Of a DNA stretch of 64,000 bases, positions 8,641-18,272 are shown in pieces. Numbering within the stretch: the first letter of the stretch is position 1; the number at the start of each line of letters is the position of its first letter. Origin of the DNA: Bacillus sp. HNG. Lineage in GTDB: Bacteria > Bacillota > Bacilli > Bacillales > Bacillaceae_L. The DNA lies in NCBI RefSeq assembly GCF_003400205.1, contig NZ_QUQV01000002.1, forward strand, positions 496,001 to 560,000, read 5' to 3'. The notes beneath the pieces were generated by a model. The model worked only from the letters and a program-made list of their open reading frames with translations. It ran no database searches and was not told where the DNA came from. A program made the translations under genes and the position numbers.

Positions 8641-11600
8641 TTATAGCACACTTTTGTGGTTAACCCTGAGTTCTTCGGTACCTAATTTGATAGGTTCAAC
8701 TCCTGTAAATTCTTCCATAACATGTTGATGGCATGTAAATAAAAGAACCTGATTATCCTTTGATAGCTCATTGATTAAGAGAACAGCACTTAAAAGTCGG
8801 TTTGAATCAAAATTAACAAAACTATCATCAATTATAAAAGGATAAGATTGATTTGGATGCATCGTATTAGCAAGTGAAAATCGAAGAGCCATATATAATT
8901 GTTCTGATGTCGCCTGGCTCAGTTCATTTGGTTTATAACGAAGTCCATTTTCATCCTCAACAATAAAACCATCTATTTCATTATCTAGATAGATTTTTTT
9001 GTATCTTTTCTCTGTTAATATTGAAAAATAATGCTCAGCATTTTCAATAACCTTCGGAAGCCGTATTTTTCGATACTGATCCACTGTTTTAGATAGAATA
9101 TCCTTTGCAATGGCAAGTGTTGCCCATTTTTTCGCATGTTCCTTGACCATTGATTTACTTGCCTCATAGGAATGAAGAAACTCTGCATAGGTTCCACCTT
9201 CCTCAAGTTCTTGCACTCGATGAAGAATAGCAGACAACTGTCGTTGCGCCTCTTTTTCACGGGCATGAAGTTGAGTGAGTTCAGCTGACATTTCTTCAAT
9301 CCAATTTTGATAATTAGTTTCTACGTTACAATTGTCCACTAACTCTCCAAACCGTTCGAGCTGAGATTTAAGAATGTTCATTCGATCCTTAATTTCTTTA
9401 GCGTGTTCATTTGCTTGTCCCTTTGCCCGAAACATTTCTTCGTTGGACACTTCAGCCATGTCCCACAAAACGCGGCATTCCTTTTGAAGGTGATCAATTT
9501 CTATAGTAAGCTCAGAAATCTGGTCAGTTGCATCCTTTAATTTCGCTTCAATCTGCAAATGCTGTTCATACTTCCTTTTTTCTTCCTGTAATTGAATTGC
9601 CAATTGATCGATATTGATAGAATCCTGGTCTAGAATATTTAACTGCTTTGCCACTTCATTTATTTTTTGATGGAAGCTAGAAAGTTCTTTTTGCAGTTCA
9701 TCTTTTTGTTCTAATAGCTTTCTTTTACTTAAAACCTTGTCACGTATTGCCTCGAGGATTTGAAAAGCATCCATTAATCGTTCACTTGATATTTGTTGTG
9801 GAAGTCCGTATGTAGTCTTTATGTTTGTAGCTTTTTCGTCAATAGAAAAATCTACTTTCTCCCATTCTTCAAACTCTGTAAGTACCTTTTCATATGCACG
9901 TTCATTTTGATGTAGAGTAACCTTTTCAATTTCAATTTGCTGTTTAACCTGTTGATCGTGCAGAAGCCTTGCCGTATTTTCCTCATGATCTAATGGACTG
10001 TAGTTTTTAAGTTTTTCTTGGACAGCATTTAGCTTTTTCATTAGACTTTCTCTATCATCCTTAAGCGCATGAACAATAGAGGAAGACATCTGTGAGGTGA
10101 CCATTTTTCCAATTGGTAGCATGAGAAGAGCTAAAACCGTTAAAATTCCACCCGTTAGCCATTCTTGTGAGATATAAAAATAGACCGCTGCTAGAAGCAT
10201 CGCGAAACCAATTCCGTAGAATATACGGGTTAGTTTGGTCTTATTCTCCTTTTCTTTTACTGTCACTCTTTGGATTTGTTGATTGATTCTATTTACTTCG
10301 TCTTCAATTAAGTCTTTTTCTTTTTCAAGGCTTTCAATCTCTGTAAATTGTTTTTTCTTTTTCTCAAGAACTTCTCTTTCCCCATCAGATAGAATTTGCT
10401 TATTAAGTACCTTAAGCTTATGTTCACTATTTTCTAAAGCATCCTTTGCTCTAGAAAAGTGTTCATCTAGGAAATGCTTCTGTTGTTTATGGCGCGCTGT
10501 CTCGGAAACAATGTCTGAAAACAAATCCTTTGCTGCTATACTTAGGTCAAGTTCCTGTACCTTTTCTTCTGATATTTCTAGATTGAGTCTACTATTTAAT
10601 TGTTTCGTTTCTTCCTCAATTTGTAGGAGTTCTTTGGATACTAACTGTAGCCTGTTTTGTTTTTCAGTAAACAAGCTCTTATTTTCGACCAATTCCACAA
10701 TTTGCTGTTCATTTTCAAGATATCGTAAGGAAACTTGGATTGAGCTTTTTTCCTTTTCAAATTCAATTAATTTGGTTTGTAGCGTTTTTAGTTGTGCTTC
10801 ATAAGGCTTAATCAGTGCCTGTAATTGTTCAAAACGCTTCAATCCATCCTCTGGGTAGGGCTCATATACAGGTAAACCTGTCAATTGATATTCTAAGGTT
10901 TGATATTCTTCTACAATTGGCTGAATCGATTGTAGTTTTTCCGACTCCTGAATTTTGTCTCTTAGGAATTGCTTTCTAGCGTCTAGTTTTCTTAGTTCAT
11001 TTTCAATTCGCTGCTGTTCTTCTAGCAATCCCTCATATTCATTGTTTTTTTCTTGCCACTTCGAAACTTTTACATGTTCATCCTTTAGACGATTCAATTC
11101 CATATTAAGGGGCGGATTCTTCCCTTTTGGTTTATATAAAAGATCCATTTCCTTTGTTAGTTTATTTTGTAATTCAAGCAAGGCGTCTGTTCCAACTGTT
11201 CCAGCGGAAAATAGAAATCTACCGACATCCTCACTTTTTAAGCTATGTACACCTTGAAGCCCATGGATATTGAATGAATATACATTTTGGTAAAGGCCTC
11301 TATCCATTCCCTGGAAGAGCTCGGAAATAAAGTCCTCTCCTTTAACCGTTCCATCGGGTAAATAAACGGATACATCCCCTGCTGCTTTTCCAGGCAGCCT
11401 TTCAATCATAACCGCTCCATATTCATCGGTTTGGAGCAACAGCTTTCCACCGTATTTTGATCCTGTTTTCGGAATATAGCGTTGTTCATTTTGTTGCTTC
11501 GTTGGAAATCCAAATAAAATGCTATGAATAAAAGACATAAGCGTGGATTTTCCAGCTTCATTTTGGCCATAAAAAACTTGAAGAGTAGGTGAGAGATTTC

Positions 11601-11658
11601 CGATTTCCACATTTTCTAGTTTTCCATATCCATAAATCTGAATGCCAATAATTCTCAT
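8641..11658 (-). CDS. yhaN: Rad50/SbcC-like ATPase YhaN
   Basis: A 1005-residue SMC-like ATPase. The Walker A motif GQNEAGKSTL lies near the N-terminus, and the ABC signature ATSEQLYMALRFSLA and Walker B region FIIDDSFVNFD lie near the C-terminus. Between them are long coiled coils. Unusually, two hydrophobic segments (about residues 478-515, GIGFAMLLAAVYFYI and GGILTVLALLMLPIG) break the coiled coil at its tip. The ATG at 11658, with GGAGGTGAT upstream, is preferred over starts inside yhaO. It follows yhaO by 4 bases, so the two likely form a Mre11/Rad50-type nuclease complex. Confidence 0.93.
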   Translation of the reverse strand: MRIIGIQIYGYGKLENVEIGNLSPTLQVFYGQNEAGKSTLMSFIHSILFGFPTKQQNEQRYIPKTGSKYGGKLLLQTDEYGAVMIERLPGKAAGDVSVYLPDGTVKGEDFISELFQGMDRGLYQNVYSFNIHGLQGVHSLKSEDVGRFLFSAGTVGTDALLELQNKLTKEMDLLYKPKGKNPPLNMELNRLKDEHVKVSKWQEKNNEYEGLLEEQQRIENELRKLDARKQFLRDKIQESEKLQSIQPIVEEYQTLEYQLTGLPVYEPYPEDGLKRFEQLQALIKPYEAQLKTLQTKLIEFEKEKSSIQVSLRYLENEQQIVELVENKSLFTEKQNRLQLVSKELLQIEEETKQLNSRLNLEISEEKVQELDLSIAAKDLFSDIVSETARHKQQKHFLDEHFSRAKDALENSEHKLKVLNKQILSDGEREVLEKKKKQFTEIESLEKEKDLIEDEVNRINQQIQRVTVKEKENKTKLTRIFYGIGFAMLLAAVYFYISQEWLTGGILTVLALLMLPIGKMVTSQMSSSIVHALKDDRESLMKKLNAVQEKLKNYSPLDHEENTARLLHDQQVKQQIEIEKVTLHQNERAYEKVLTEFEEWEKVDFSIDEKATNIKTTYGLPQQISSERLMDAFQILEAIRDKVLSKRKLLEQKDELQKELSSFHQKINEVAKQLNILDQDSINIDQLAIQLQEEKRKYEQHLQIEAKLKDATDQISELTIEIDHLQKECRVLWDMAEVSNEEMFRAKGQANEHAKEIKDRMNILKSQLERFGELVDNCNVETNYQNWIEEMSAELTQLHAREKEAQRQLSAILHRVQELEEGGTYAEFLHSYEASKSMVKEHAKKWATLAIAKDILSKTVDQYRKIRLPKVIENAEHYFSILTEKRYKKIYLDNEIDGFIVEDENGLRYKPNELSQATSEQLYMALRFSLANTMHPNQSYPFIIDDSFVNFDSNRLLSAVLLINELSKDNQVLLFTCHQHVMEEFTGVEPIKLGTEELRVNHKSVL

Positions 11659-11662
11659 ATCA

Positions 11663-12895
11663 TCACCTCCTATTTGAGTGGTATAGTTCCCGAAGAATGA
11701 CCTTTTCGGCATCCTCAAGAATTTCCTGCAATTCTTCACTCGTAAAAGCGTCGATATACCTGCGAAAGCTTTGGTGGTTCCGCAATGGAAGTAGCGCTTG
11801 ATTAAAATCCTCATAGGTCTCCATGTTTTCTAACAAATTACCAATAAAATGAGAATCCTGCCTTAGTTTTTCTCGATTAAATTCCAATTGAGTGTGTAGT
11901 TTTATTTCTACTACATAAACAACGTTCTTTCCTGTAATGTCATCGTTTAAAAGGGATACTAGATCTTCTTGCATTCCTTTTTCTTGAAGTTGATCATGGA
12001 GTGGCCCTATTCCTGTATATTCAATCGTTAAAAATAAGCCTTGATCTTCTTTACGAAGAGTATCTATATGGGCAAATGTTTGATCCACAAGTTGGTCAAA
12101 ACTAGCAACCTCTGAAATATCGATGGTCGTATTCTCCCAGGTAATGTCTGAGGTTGGGAAAAATAAGTGCTCTGCTCCAGTTTTCGAAAGGTTTACAAGA
12201 TAACCGCCTTTTTCACCTGTTTCTTTTTTATGTCTTCCTTGAATATTGCCGGGGTAGATAATAGGTGGATCCTCAGAAAGAATCTCCCGAGTGTGAATAT
12301 GTCCAAGAGCCCAATAATCAAATCCTTTTTGCTGGAGATCCGAAAGTAAGAATGGCGCATAGCGGCTATGAGCACTTTCCCCTTCCCTACTTCCGTGTAA
12401 GATGCCTATATGAAATGGCGCGTTTTCTCGTTTTTCATAGGATGAGGTTTTGTTTTCAAGCACGGCTCTCTTTGTATAACTAAAACCGTAGATGTTCGCA
12501 AGTGTTTCCCCATTTTTTATAAAAGGCTTCACTTCGACATTTTCATGTTGAAACACATGGACATTACTTGGCCATTCAAAATGTGGCCAGTTTCCGCCAA
12601 GATGGTCGTGATTCCCATGGGAGACAAAGACTTCAATATGATGTTCCTGTAGGCGCTCCATTTCCTTTCGAAATCGGGACTGCGCACGAAGGCTTCGGTC
12701 TTCTCCGTCAAATAAATCACCAACAATCACTACGAAATCTACCTTTTTCTCAATTGCAATATTGATTAATCGCTTTAAGGATGTAAAGGTACTTTCTTGT
12801 ACACGTCTAAATAGGTCTGATGGTATGTTTGCTAGTCCTGAAAACGGACTGTCCAAATGCAAATCCGCGATATGTAAAAAAGTGATCGTATTCAT
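11663..12895 (-). CDS. yhaO: Mre11/SbcD-like DNA repair nuclease YhaO
   Basis: A 410-residue calcineurin-like phosphoesterase. The metal motifs appear in order: DLHLDSPF (about residue 11), GDLFDGED, GNHDHLGG, GILHGS and GHIHTRE. This is the Mre11/SbcD nuclease pattern that acts on double-strand DNA ends with a Rad50-like partner. The partner yhaN starts 4 bases after the stop, consistent with translational coupling. The C-terminal third (about residues 260-410) is likely the ATPase-binding and capping region. Confidence 0.94.
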   Translation of the reverse strand: MNTITFLHIADLHLDSPFSGLANIPSDLFRRVQESTFTSLKRLINIAIEKKVDFVVIVGDLFDGEDRSLRAQSRFRKEMERLQEHHIEVFVSHGNHDHLGGNWPHFEWPSNVHVFQHENVEVKPFIKNGETLANIYGFSYTKRAVLENKTSSYEKRENAPFHIGILHGSREGESAHSRYAPFLLSDLQQKGFDYWALGHIHTREILSEDPPIIYPGNIQGRHKKETGEKGGYLVNLSKTGAEHLFFPTSDITWENTTIDISEVASFDQLVDQTFAHIDTLRKEDQGLFLTIEYTGIGPLHDQLQEKGMQEDLVSLLNDDITGKNVVYVVEIKLHTQLEFNREKLRQDSHFIGNLLENMETYEDFNQALLPLRNHQSFRRYIDAFTSEELQEILEDAEKVILRELYHSNRR

Positions 12896-12980
12896 TTCAA
12901 CGCTCCCTTTATTCTGATACCTTTATTCTACCACCGCCAAGATGCGAATGCACGTTCTTATTTTATGAATTTTTCACAAA

Positions 12981-13010
12981 AAAAACGAAGGGAATAATCC
13001 CCTCGTTTTA
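12981..13010 (-). terminator. Terminator between yhaP and yhaO
   Basis: A 12-bp stem with one mismatch (12981-12992 with 12999-13010) and a T run on the minus strand. It lies just before a copy of the GGGACGGTT repeat. Confidence 0.6.
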
Positions 13011-13016
13011 GTTGGA

Positions 13017-13041
13017 GCCAGAAGAACCGTCCCTCTGGTCC
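13017..13041. repeat. Copy of the dispersed GGGACGGTT (REP-like) repeat
   Basis: The minus strand reads AGAGGGACGGTTCTTCTGGC, closely matching the copy at 32945-32973 (AGAGGGACGGTTCCCGTGGC). Short inverted ends (GGAGCC and GGTCC) flank it. Such hairpin repeats are common between Bacillus genes. Confidence 0.65.
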
Positions 13042-14295
13042 TTATTTATCATTCTTTGTTAGTTGCAGAGCTTTCTTAATGTCTTTGTAGGAGGATGATT
13101 TGCCGTACATGAGTACTCCTCCACGGTAGACTCTCGCTCCGAAAATTGCTAGTACTGTAATGGTTAGTACTAGGATTCCGATTGATAATGCGATTTCCCA
13201 TGCTGGTAGTGTAAGCATTCCAACACGAAGGAACATGATCATTGGTGCAAAAAACGGAATAAATGAGGTAATCGTAATCACCGATGATTCCGGTTTTGTT
13301 AGACCAAACATCGCAATCATAAAAGCAGCAACAATTAATAAGGTCATTGGAGTTATCATTTGTTGAACATCTTCAATTCGACTTACCAATGAACCTAAAA
13401 AGGCTGCAAGTGTTGCAAATAGGAAATAACCTAAAATAAAGAATACTCCGGCGTAAACAAAGGTTGAAATTGGTAGGTCGCCAAAGCCAAACACTTCAAA
13501 AAATCCGCCTTCCATTCCACCCATACTTTGCTTTAAGGAGCCGTACCCAACTGCCAAAATAACTGCGAATTGAGTTAAACTTAGGAGGGCAATTCCAAGA
13601 ATTTTCCCGAACATTTGTTTAATCGGAGAAACACTTGAAATGAGAATTTCCATCACACGGGATGACTTTTCAGTCGCAACCTCCATTGCAATCATATTTG
13701 CATACATGATGACAGCAAAATAGATGACAAATAAAAGGACATAAACTAGTCCACGTGCTTGATTAAGCTCTTCCTCAGATTTTGCATTTTCTTCTAGTGC
13801 TTGTTTTTCAAATAGAACAGGAGCATATAGCTCATTAATCTGCTCTGCAGATAATCCTGCTTTTGTCGTTGCGATTGTCACTTTCAATTGCTGAAGAGCC
13901 TGTTCGAGCTGCCCAGTTATTTCTGAGTCAGTAATCGATGGAGCTTTATAAATCCCTTGGGGAAGCCCATCAGGAGTCTCTGTTAATAGGAGATAACCTG
14001 TAATTTCTTCAGCTACAACCCGCTCTTTTGCTTCCGCTTCAGTTCCATCCATTTTTTCTATAATAATGTCACTCGCCATAGGTGTTAAAGTCTGTTCATA
14101 TGCCTGATAAAGTTCGTTTGACTCCGTTAGAACCGCAACATGGCTTGTTTCATCTTTATCAAATTTTTCAATGATGGTTTGAATGTTTGCAAGACCAAAA
14201 ATAATCAGTGCAGTTATCAATGTAGTGATGATAAAAGATTTCGTCTTTAATTTACTCACATATGTGTGAAAGAGAATAATCCAAAACTTACTCAT
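13042..14295 (-). CDS. yhaP: ABC-2 type exporter permease YhaP
   Basis: A 417-residue permease of the NatB-like ABC-2 family. One helix near the N-terminus (FIITTLITALIIFGLANI) is followed by a large extracytoplasmic domain (about residues 45-180), then six helices from LVYVLLFVIYFAVIMYA to the end. The motif ATEKSSRVMEILISSVSP is typical. It pairs with the ATPase YhaQ, whose stop overlaps this start by 8 bases (TATGAGTAA), indicating coupled translation. The exporter may move sodium ions or a peptide; the substrate is unknown. Confidence 0.9.
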   Translation of the reverse strand: MSKFWIILFHTYVSKLKTKSFIITTLITALIIFGLANIQTIIEKFDKDETSHVAVLTESNELYQAYEQTLTPMASDIIIEKMDGTEAEAKERVVAEEITGYLLLTETPDGLPQGIYKAPSITDSEITGQLEQALQQLKVTIATTKAGLSAEQINELYAPVLFEKQALEENAKSEEELNQARGLVYVLLFVIYFAVIMYANMIAMEVATEKSSRVMEILISSVSPIKQMFGKILGIALLSLTQFAVILAVGYGSLKQSMGGMEGGFFEVFGFGDLPISTFVYAGVFFILGYFLFATLAAFLGSLVSRIEDVQQMITPMTLLIVAAFMIAMFGLTKPESSVITITSFIPFFAPMIMFLRVGMLTLPAWEIALSIGILVLTITVLAIFGARVYRGGVLMYGKSSSYKDIKKALQLTKNDK

Positions 14296-15187
14296 AGGAA
14301 GCACCTACCTTTTCGATAAAAATATCATTTAAGGAAGGTTCTTCTAATACAAACTTTCGAACAAAACCTTTTCCTGCAATTGAATCAAGGATTTTTTGTG
14401 AAATTTCTTCACTTTCAACCTGTAAATGAAGTCCCTCCGCTGTTTCCTTAGCCTTTGTAACGCCTGCTAATGTTTTTAAATGACTAATATCAAAGTCAGC
14501 GTGTACAATGACATTTTTCTTTCCAAACGAGCGCTTAATTTCCTTTAATGACCCATGGACAACAGGTCTTCCGCGGTGCATGATACATAAATGCTCACAT
14601 AATTCCTCAACATGCTCCATTCGATGACTCGAAAACACAATTGAGGTTCCAGCATTTTTCAAATCCACAACCGCTTCCTTTAGAAGCTCAACATTCACAG
14701 GGTCGAGTCCACTGAATGGCTCATCAAGAATTAGAAGCTTTGGTTTATGAATCACAGATGCGATAAATTGTATTTTTTGCTGGTTTCCTTTTGAAAGTTC
14801 CTCAACTTTTTTTGTTGCATACTCAGGAACCTTAAAACGCTCTAGCCAATAATCAATTTGTTTTAAAATATCTTGCTTCTGCATACCACGCAGTCTTGCT
14901 AGATAGACAAGCTGATCGCGTACCTTCATTTTCGGATACAGACCTCTTTCTTCTGGCAGGTAACCGATCATATGGCTTGTATCATAATTAATTTTCTTTC
15001 CATCCCAACTTATTCGTCCTTCACTGACATCTAATAATCCTAAGATCATTCGGAATGTTGTCGTCTTCCCAGCTCCATTCGCACCTAAAAATCCGAACAT
15101 CTCGCTCTCTGGAATTTCAATTGACAGATCGTCAACGGCAGTGAAGCTACCGAATCGTTTTGTTACATGTTCTAGTACTAATGCCAT
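14288..15187 (-). CDS. yhaQ: ABC exporter ATP-binding protein YhaQ
   Basis: A 299-residue ABC ATPase with Walker A GANGAGKTT, signature LSKGNQQK, Walker B LLILDEPFSGLD and the H-loop SSHRMEH. The C-terminal 80 residues form the extra domain common in NatA-like exporter ATPases. The start at 15187 has AGGAGG upstream; the longer frame to 15295 lacks one. It is the first gene of a two-gene operon with yhaP and is divergent from yhzC. Confidence 0.92.
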   Translation of the reverse strand: MALVLEHVTKRFGSFTAVDDLSIEIPESEMFGFLGANGAGKTTTFRMILGLLDVSEGRISWDGKKINYDTSHMIGYLPEERGLYPKMKVRDQLVYLARLRGMQKQDILKQIDYWLERFKVPEYATKKVEELSKGNQQKIQFIASVIHKPKLLILDEPFSGLDPVNVELLKEAVVDLKNAGTSIVFSSHRMEHVEELCEHLCIMHRGRPVVHGSLKEIKRSFGKKNVIVHADFDISHLKTLAGVTKAKETAEGLHLQVESEEISQKILDSIAGKGFVRKFVLEEPSLNDIFIEKVGASYE

Positions 15188-15350
15188 CTGTTCTCCTCCT
15201 TTTCCAGTAGTATCTACGATTATGTAGGAAAAAAGTTTCACCAAATGATCATACCATAGTTGTTCACTTGATTTTTGTTGCGGGAAAATTTGCAATCTAC
15301 TACACTTTAAGTAATAGCAGATTTTTTACTTTGGGGAAGGGGAATCTAAC

Positions 15351-15533
15351 ATGAATTATGTGTTAACTGTGTTTGATAAAACGGGAGAAAAATTACTTGA
15401 AGAAACTTTTGAAGCGGCTACTGAAAAAGAAGCGAAGGAAATGGGAGAGAAGATCCTTAAAGAAAAAAATTATTTAGAGACTACTCACCGGTGCACAAGT
15501 TCTTCTGGGAAGTTAGTGTTGTTCCATCGTTAA
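15351..15533 (+). CDS. yhzC: Small conserved protein YhzC
   Basis: A 60-residue protein with a predicted beta-alpha-beta start (MNYVLTVFDKTGEKLLEETF) and an EAKEMGEKIL helix, matching the small YhzC protein found beside yhaR in Bacillus. The function is unknown. AAGGGG lies about 7 bases before the ATG. It is transcribed divergently from yhaQ and converges on yhaR. Confidence 0.75.
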   Translation: MNYVLTVFDKTGEKLLEETFEAATEKEAKEMGEKILKEKNYLETTHRCTSSSGKLVLFHR

Positions 15534-15567
15534 TAAGGTATCTCAGGTGGGTTGCTTTTTTAATGAG

Positions 15568-15597
15568 AAAGCCCCGCTGATCTTTCAGCGGGACTCT
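15568..15597. terminator. Hairpin between yhzC and yhaR
   Basis: An 8-bp GC-rich stem (CCCGCTGA at 15573 with TCAGCGGG at 15585) with a 4-base loop lies between two converging genes. Poly-T on the minus strand follows after about 10 bases, so termination strength is uncertain. Confidence 0.55.
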
Positions 15598-15600
15598 TCA

Positions 15601-16389
15601 TTATTCACCAGTAAAAGTTGGTTTTCTTTTTTCTAAAAAGGCTTGAATACCTTCGCGGTGGTCCTTTGTATTTCTCATTGCTTGTTGGCCTTGTTTCTCT
15701 AATTCTAGTATTCTTTCAAGCTCTGGCAAGTGCATTTGATTGTAGATGGATTTGGTTTGAATCATGGCTAGAATTGGTCTCTTTTTCCACTTTTTCAACT
15801 TGTGAAGGACAGCTGTTTGCAGTTCTTCCTCTGCAACCTCATCAATTAACCCAATATGTAAAGCTTCCCCAGGCGACAATTGCTTTCCTTCCCAAATCAC
15901 ATGTTTAGCTTTTGCTTCACCAAGTCTTTTTTCAAGGAAGAAATGTGCACCTCCATCTGGAATCAAACCAATACGGATGAAATTCATGGCTATACTTGAA
16001 AGTCGATCTGCAATAACATAGTCAGCACCTAATGCAAAGCTTAACCCAAGTCCTGCCGCTGGTCCATGGATTGCACTGATTACGAGTTTAGGTAATAAAT
16101 AAAGTGTTTTCATGATTTCAGAAATAAGTCCCATCACATGCTCAAAAGCATGATCATCTGTAGAACTTAACATTGTTTTTATATCGCCGCCTGCCGAAAA
16201 TGCGCGTCCACTTCCTGCTAACACAAGGATATCGACTTCATCATTGGCAGCTACAGCCTTTAAACTATGTAAAATCTCATTTAACATATCAAAATCCATT
16301 GAATTTAGTGAATCTGGGCGATTGAGAGTAAGGTATGCCACTCGCTCTTCCATGTGTAGAAATACTTTTTCAACTTGTTCGGTTGTCAT
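15601..16389 (-). CDS. yhaR: Enoyl-CoA hydratase/isomerase family protein YhaR
   Basis: A 262-residue crotonase-fold enzyme. The oxyanion-hole segments GSGRAFSAGGDIKTML and HGPAAGLGLSFALGADYVIA are both present. In the active-site region IGLIPDGGAHFFLEKRLG an Asp stands where hydratases have Glu, as in PaaG-type isomerases, so isomerase or ring-opening activity on acyl-CoA is more likely than plain hydration. Downstream on the same strand are no partners; upstream lie two acyl-CoA genes separated by a terminator. Confidence 0.88.
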   Translation of the reverse strand: MTTEQVEKVFLHMEERVAYLTLNRPDSLNSMDFDMLNEILHSLKAVAANDEVDILVLAGSGRAFSAGGDIKTMLSSTDDHAFEHVMGLISEIMKTLYLLPKLVISAIHGPAAGLGLSFALGADYVIADRLSSIAMNFIRIGLIPDGGAHFFLEKRLGEAKAKHVIWEGKQLSPGEALHIGLIDEVAEEELQTAVLHKLKKWKKRPILAMIQTKSIYNQMHLPELERILELEKQGQQAMRNTKDHREGIQAFLEKRKPTFTGE

Positions 16390-16465
16390 TGATATGCCCC
16401 CTTAGGTGGTGTTTCTCTTATTATACAATTATAACAATATAAAAGAAACCGTTTTCAAAAAATTA

Positions 16466-16494
16466 AACCATCCAACTAAGTATTGGATGGTTCA
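16466..16494 (-). terminator. Hairpin between acyl-CoA synthetase and yhaR
   Basis: A perfect 10-bp stem (AACCATCCAA at 16466 with its complement at 16483) and a T-rich stretch on the minus strand. It ends the upstream acyl-CoA operon. Confidence 0.75.
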
Positions 16495-16626
16495 TTACGG
16501 GTTGGATATCCTCTGAATTTATCCAGTTGCACACCTCTTTACAAACCTTGCGTGCTCACTTTTCCTAAGACGAACCACTTTACTGCATTTACCCCTTCAT
16601 CCAAATTATAATCCTGCATGATTATT

Positions 16627-18243
16627 TCACTTGTGATAAATGCTCCTTAGTTGATCCCTAAGTGCTCTCTTTAAAAACTTTCCTACCGATGTTTTCGGAA
16701 TTTCTTCCATGAAGATGATATCATCTGGTAACCACCATTTTGCAAATTGTGGCTTTAGAAACTCATACAACTCTTCCTTTGTCGTTTGCTCCTTTGCAGC
16801 ATCCTTTAACACAACACATGCAACTGGGCGTTCTTGCCATCTTTCATGGGGAACTGCGATAACTGCCGCTTCGAATACAGCCTCATGGGCCATAAGTGCA
16901 TTTTCAATATCGACAGAGGAGATCCATTCCCCACCGCTCTTGATTAAATCTTTTGTTCTATCAACAATCTTTACAACGCCTTCTTCATCGATTGTGACAA
17001 CATCCCCAGTATAGAGCCATCCATCACGAAATGCTTCGTTGGTTCGCTCATCCTTGTAATACTCATCGGCAATCCAATTTCCTCTTAACAAAAGCTCTCC
17101 CATTTCTTTTCCGTCATTGGCGACCTCCCCATTTGCTCCAACGATTTTCATTTCCACTAACGGTACGAGAGACCCTTGTTTTGAACGGATTTCTAATTTT
17201 TCTTCTTCAGGCAAATCATTTTGGTAGCTTTTTAGACGGGATAAAACAACAAGTGGTGTCGTTTCTGTCATCCCATACGCATGAATAAACGGGATTTTAT
17301 ATTTTGATTCAAATGCTTTAATAAGCCCTTTTGGTGCAGCCGAACCACCACATAGGATGCGGGTCAAACTACTCGTATCGTAATTTCCTTGCTCTAATTC
17401 ATTAAGAAGTCCAAGCCAGATTGTAGGGACTCCAGCAGTCATTGTTACCTTCTGGGAATCGATTAATTCAGCTAAGATTTTCGGTGTGAAATATGGGCCT
17501 GGCATCACAAGTGTTGTTCCAAACCATACCGAAGCAAATGGTAAGCCCCAGGCATTTACATGGAACATCGGAACAACCGGCATTGCGATATCACTTTCCG
17601 ATAAACCAGCGTTATCTGCAAGGCCAAGCGCCATACTATGCAACACGACTCCACGGTGGGAATAAACAACTCCTTTGGGGTTTCCTGTAGTTGCAGATGT
17701 ATAACACATGCCAACCGGATCATTTTCATCTAAATCTTTCTTAAATTCGAATGATGGGTCTCCTTCACTAATAAGTTTTTCATAATGAAAAAGTGGCTCC
17801 AAGCTCGATTCTGGTAATTCATCCTTATCCGTCATGACGACATAGGCTTCAACTGATTTTAATTGGTCCTTTACTTTTTCTAATAGAGGAAGTAAGTCTT
17901 CGTCAAAAAGTAAAACCTTATCCTCTGCATGATTGATAATATAGACAATATGCGCAGGTGAAAGACGAATATTAATGGTATGCAAGACTGCTCCGATACC
18001 AGGTATAGCAAAATAAGCTTCAAGATGTCGATGATGATTCCATGCTAGTGTTCCAACACGGTCTCCTTTCTTCACACCTACTTTTTCTAAGGCGCTTGAT
18101 AATCTTCTTGTGCGCTCACCTATTTCCTGATACGTATGGGTTACAATTCCAGATGCAGTTCTCGATACAACTGTTTTCTTTGGAAAATACCTTTCTGCGC
18201 GCTCGAGCATTGAAGAAACTAGCAATGGTATATTCATCATCAT
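16627..18243 (-). CDS. AMP-forming fatty acyl-CoA synthetase
   Basis: A 538-residue adenylate-forming enzyme that activates a carboxylic acid with ATP and CoA. Motifs: the P-loop YTSATTGNPKGVVYSHRG, HAYGMTETTP, the YTGDVV hinge region and the catalytic Lys in PKTSVGKFLKRALR near the C-terminus. Its length and motifs fit medium- or long-chain acyl-CoA synthetases. An acyl-CoA dehydrogenase gene lies 29 bases upstream on the same strand, which supports a role in fatty acid degradation. Several ATGs are adjacent; the first after GGGGGA is chosen. Confidence 0.9.
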   Translation of the reverse strand: MMMNIPLLVSSMLERAERYFPKKTVVSRTASGIVTHTYQEIGERTRRLSSALEKVGVKKGDRVGTLAWNHHRHLEAYFAIPGIGAVLHTINIRLSPAHIVYIINHAEDKVLLFDEDLLPLLEKVKDQLKSVEAYVVMTDKDELPESSLEPLFHYEKLISEGDPSFEFKKDLDENDPVGMCYTSATTGNPKGVVYSHRGVVLHSMALGLADNAGLSESDIAMPVVPMFHVNAWGLPFASVWFGTTLVMPGPYFTPKILAELIDSQKVTMTAGVPTIWLGLLNELEQGNYDTSSLTRILCGGSAAPKGLIKAFESKYKIPFIHAYGMTETTPLVVLSRLKSYQNDLPEEEKLEIRSKQGSLVPLVEMKIVGANGEVANDGKEMGELLLRGNWIADEYYKDERTNEAFRDGWLYTGDVVTIDEEGVVKIVDRTKDLIKSGGEWISSVDIENALMAHEAVFEAAVIAVPHERWQERPVACVVLKDAAKEQTTKEELYEFLKPQFAKWWLPDDIIFMEEIPKTSVGKFLKRALRDQLRSIYHK

Positions 18244-18272
18244 ACATTCCCCCACTTCTATATTTTTAAAAG

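Noticed and set aside
10283-10804. Long plus-strand open frame (173 codons) opposite yhaN
   Set aside because: It is Ser/Phe/Cys-rich, the usual reverse image of a Lys/Glu-rich coiled coil, and has no ribosome binding site.
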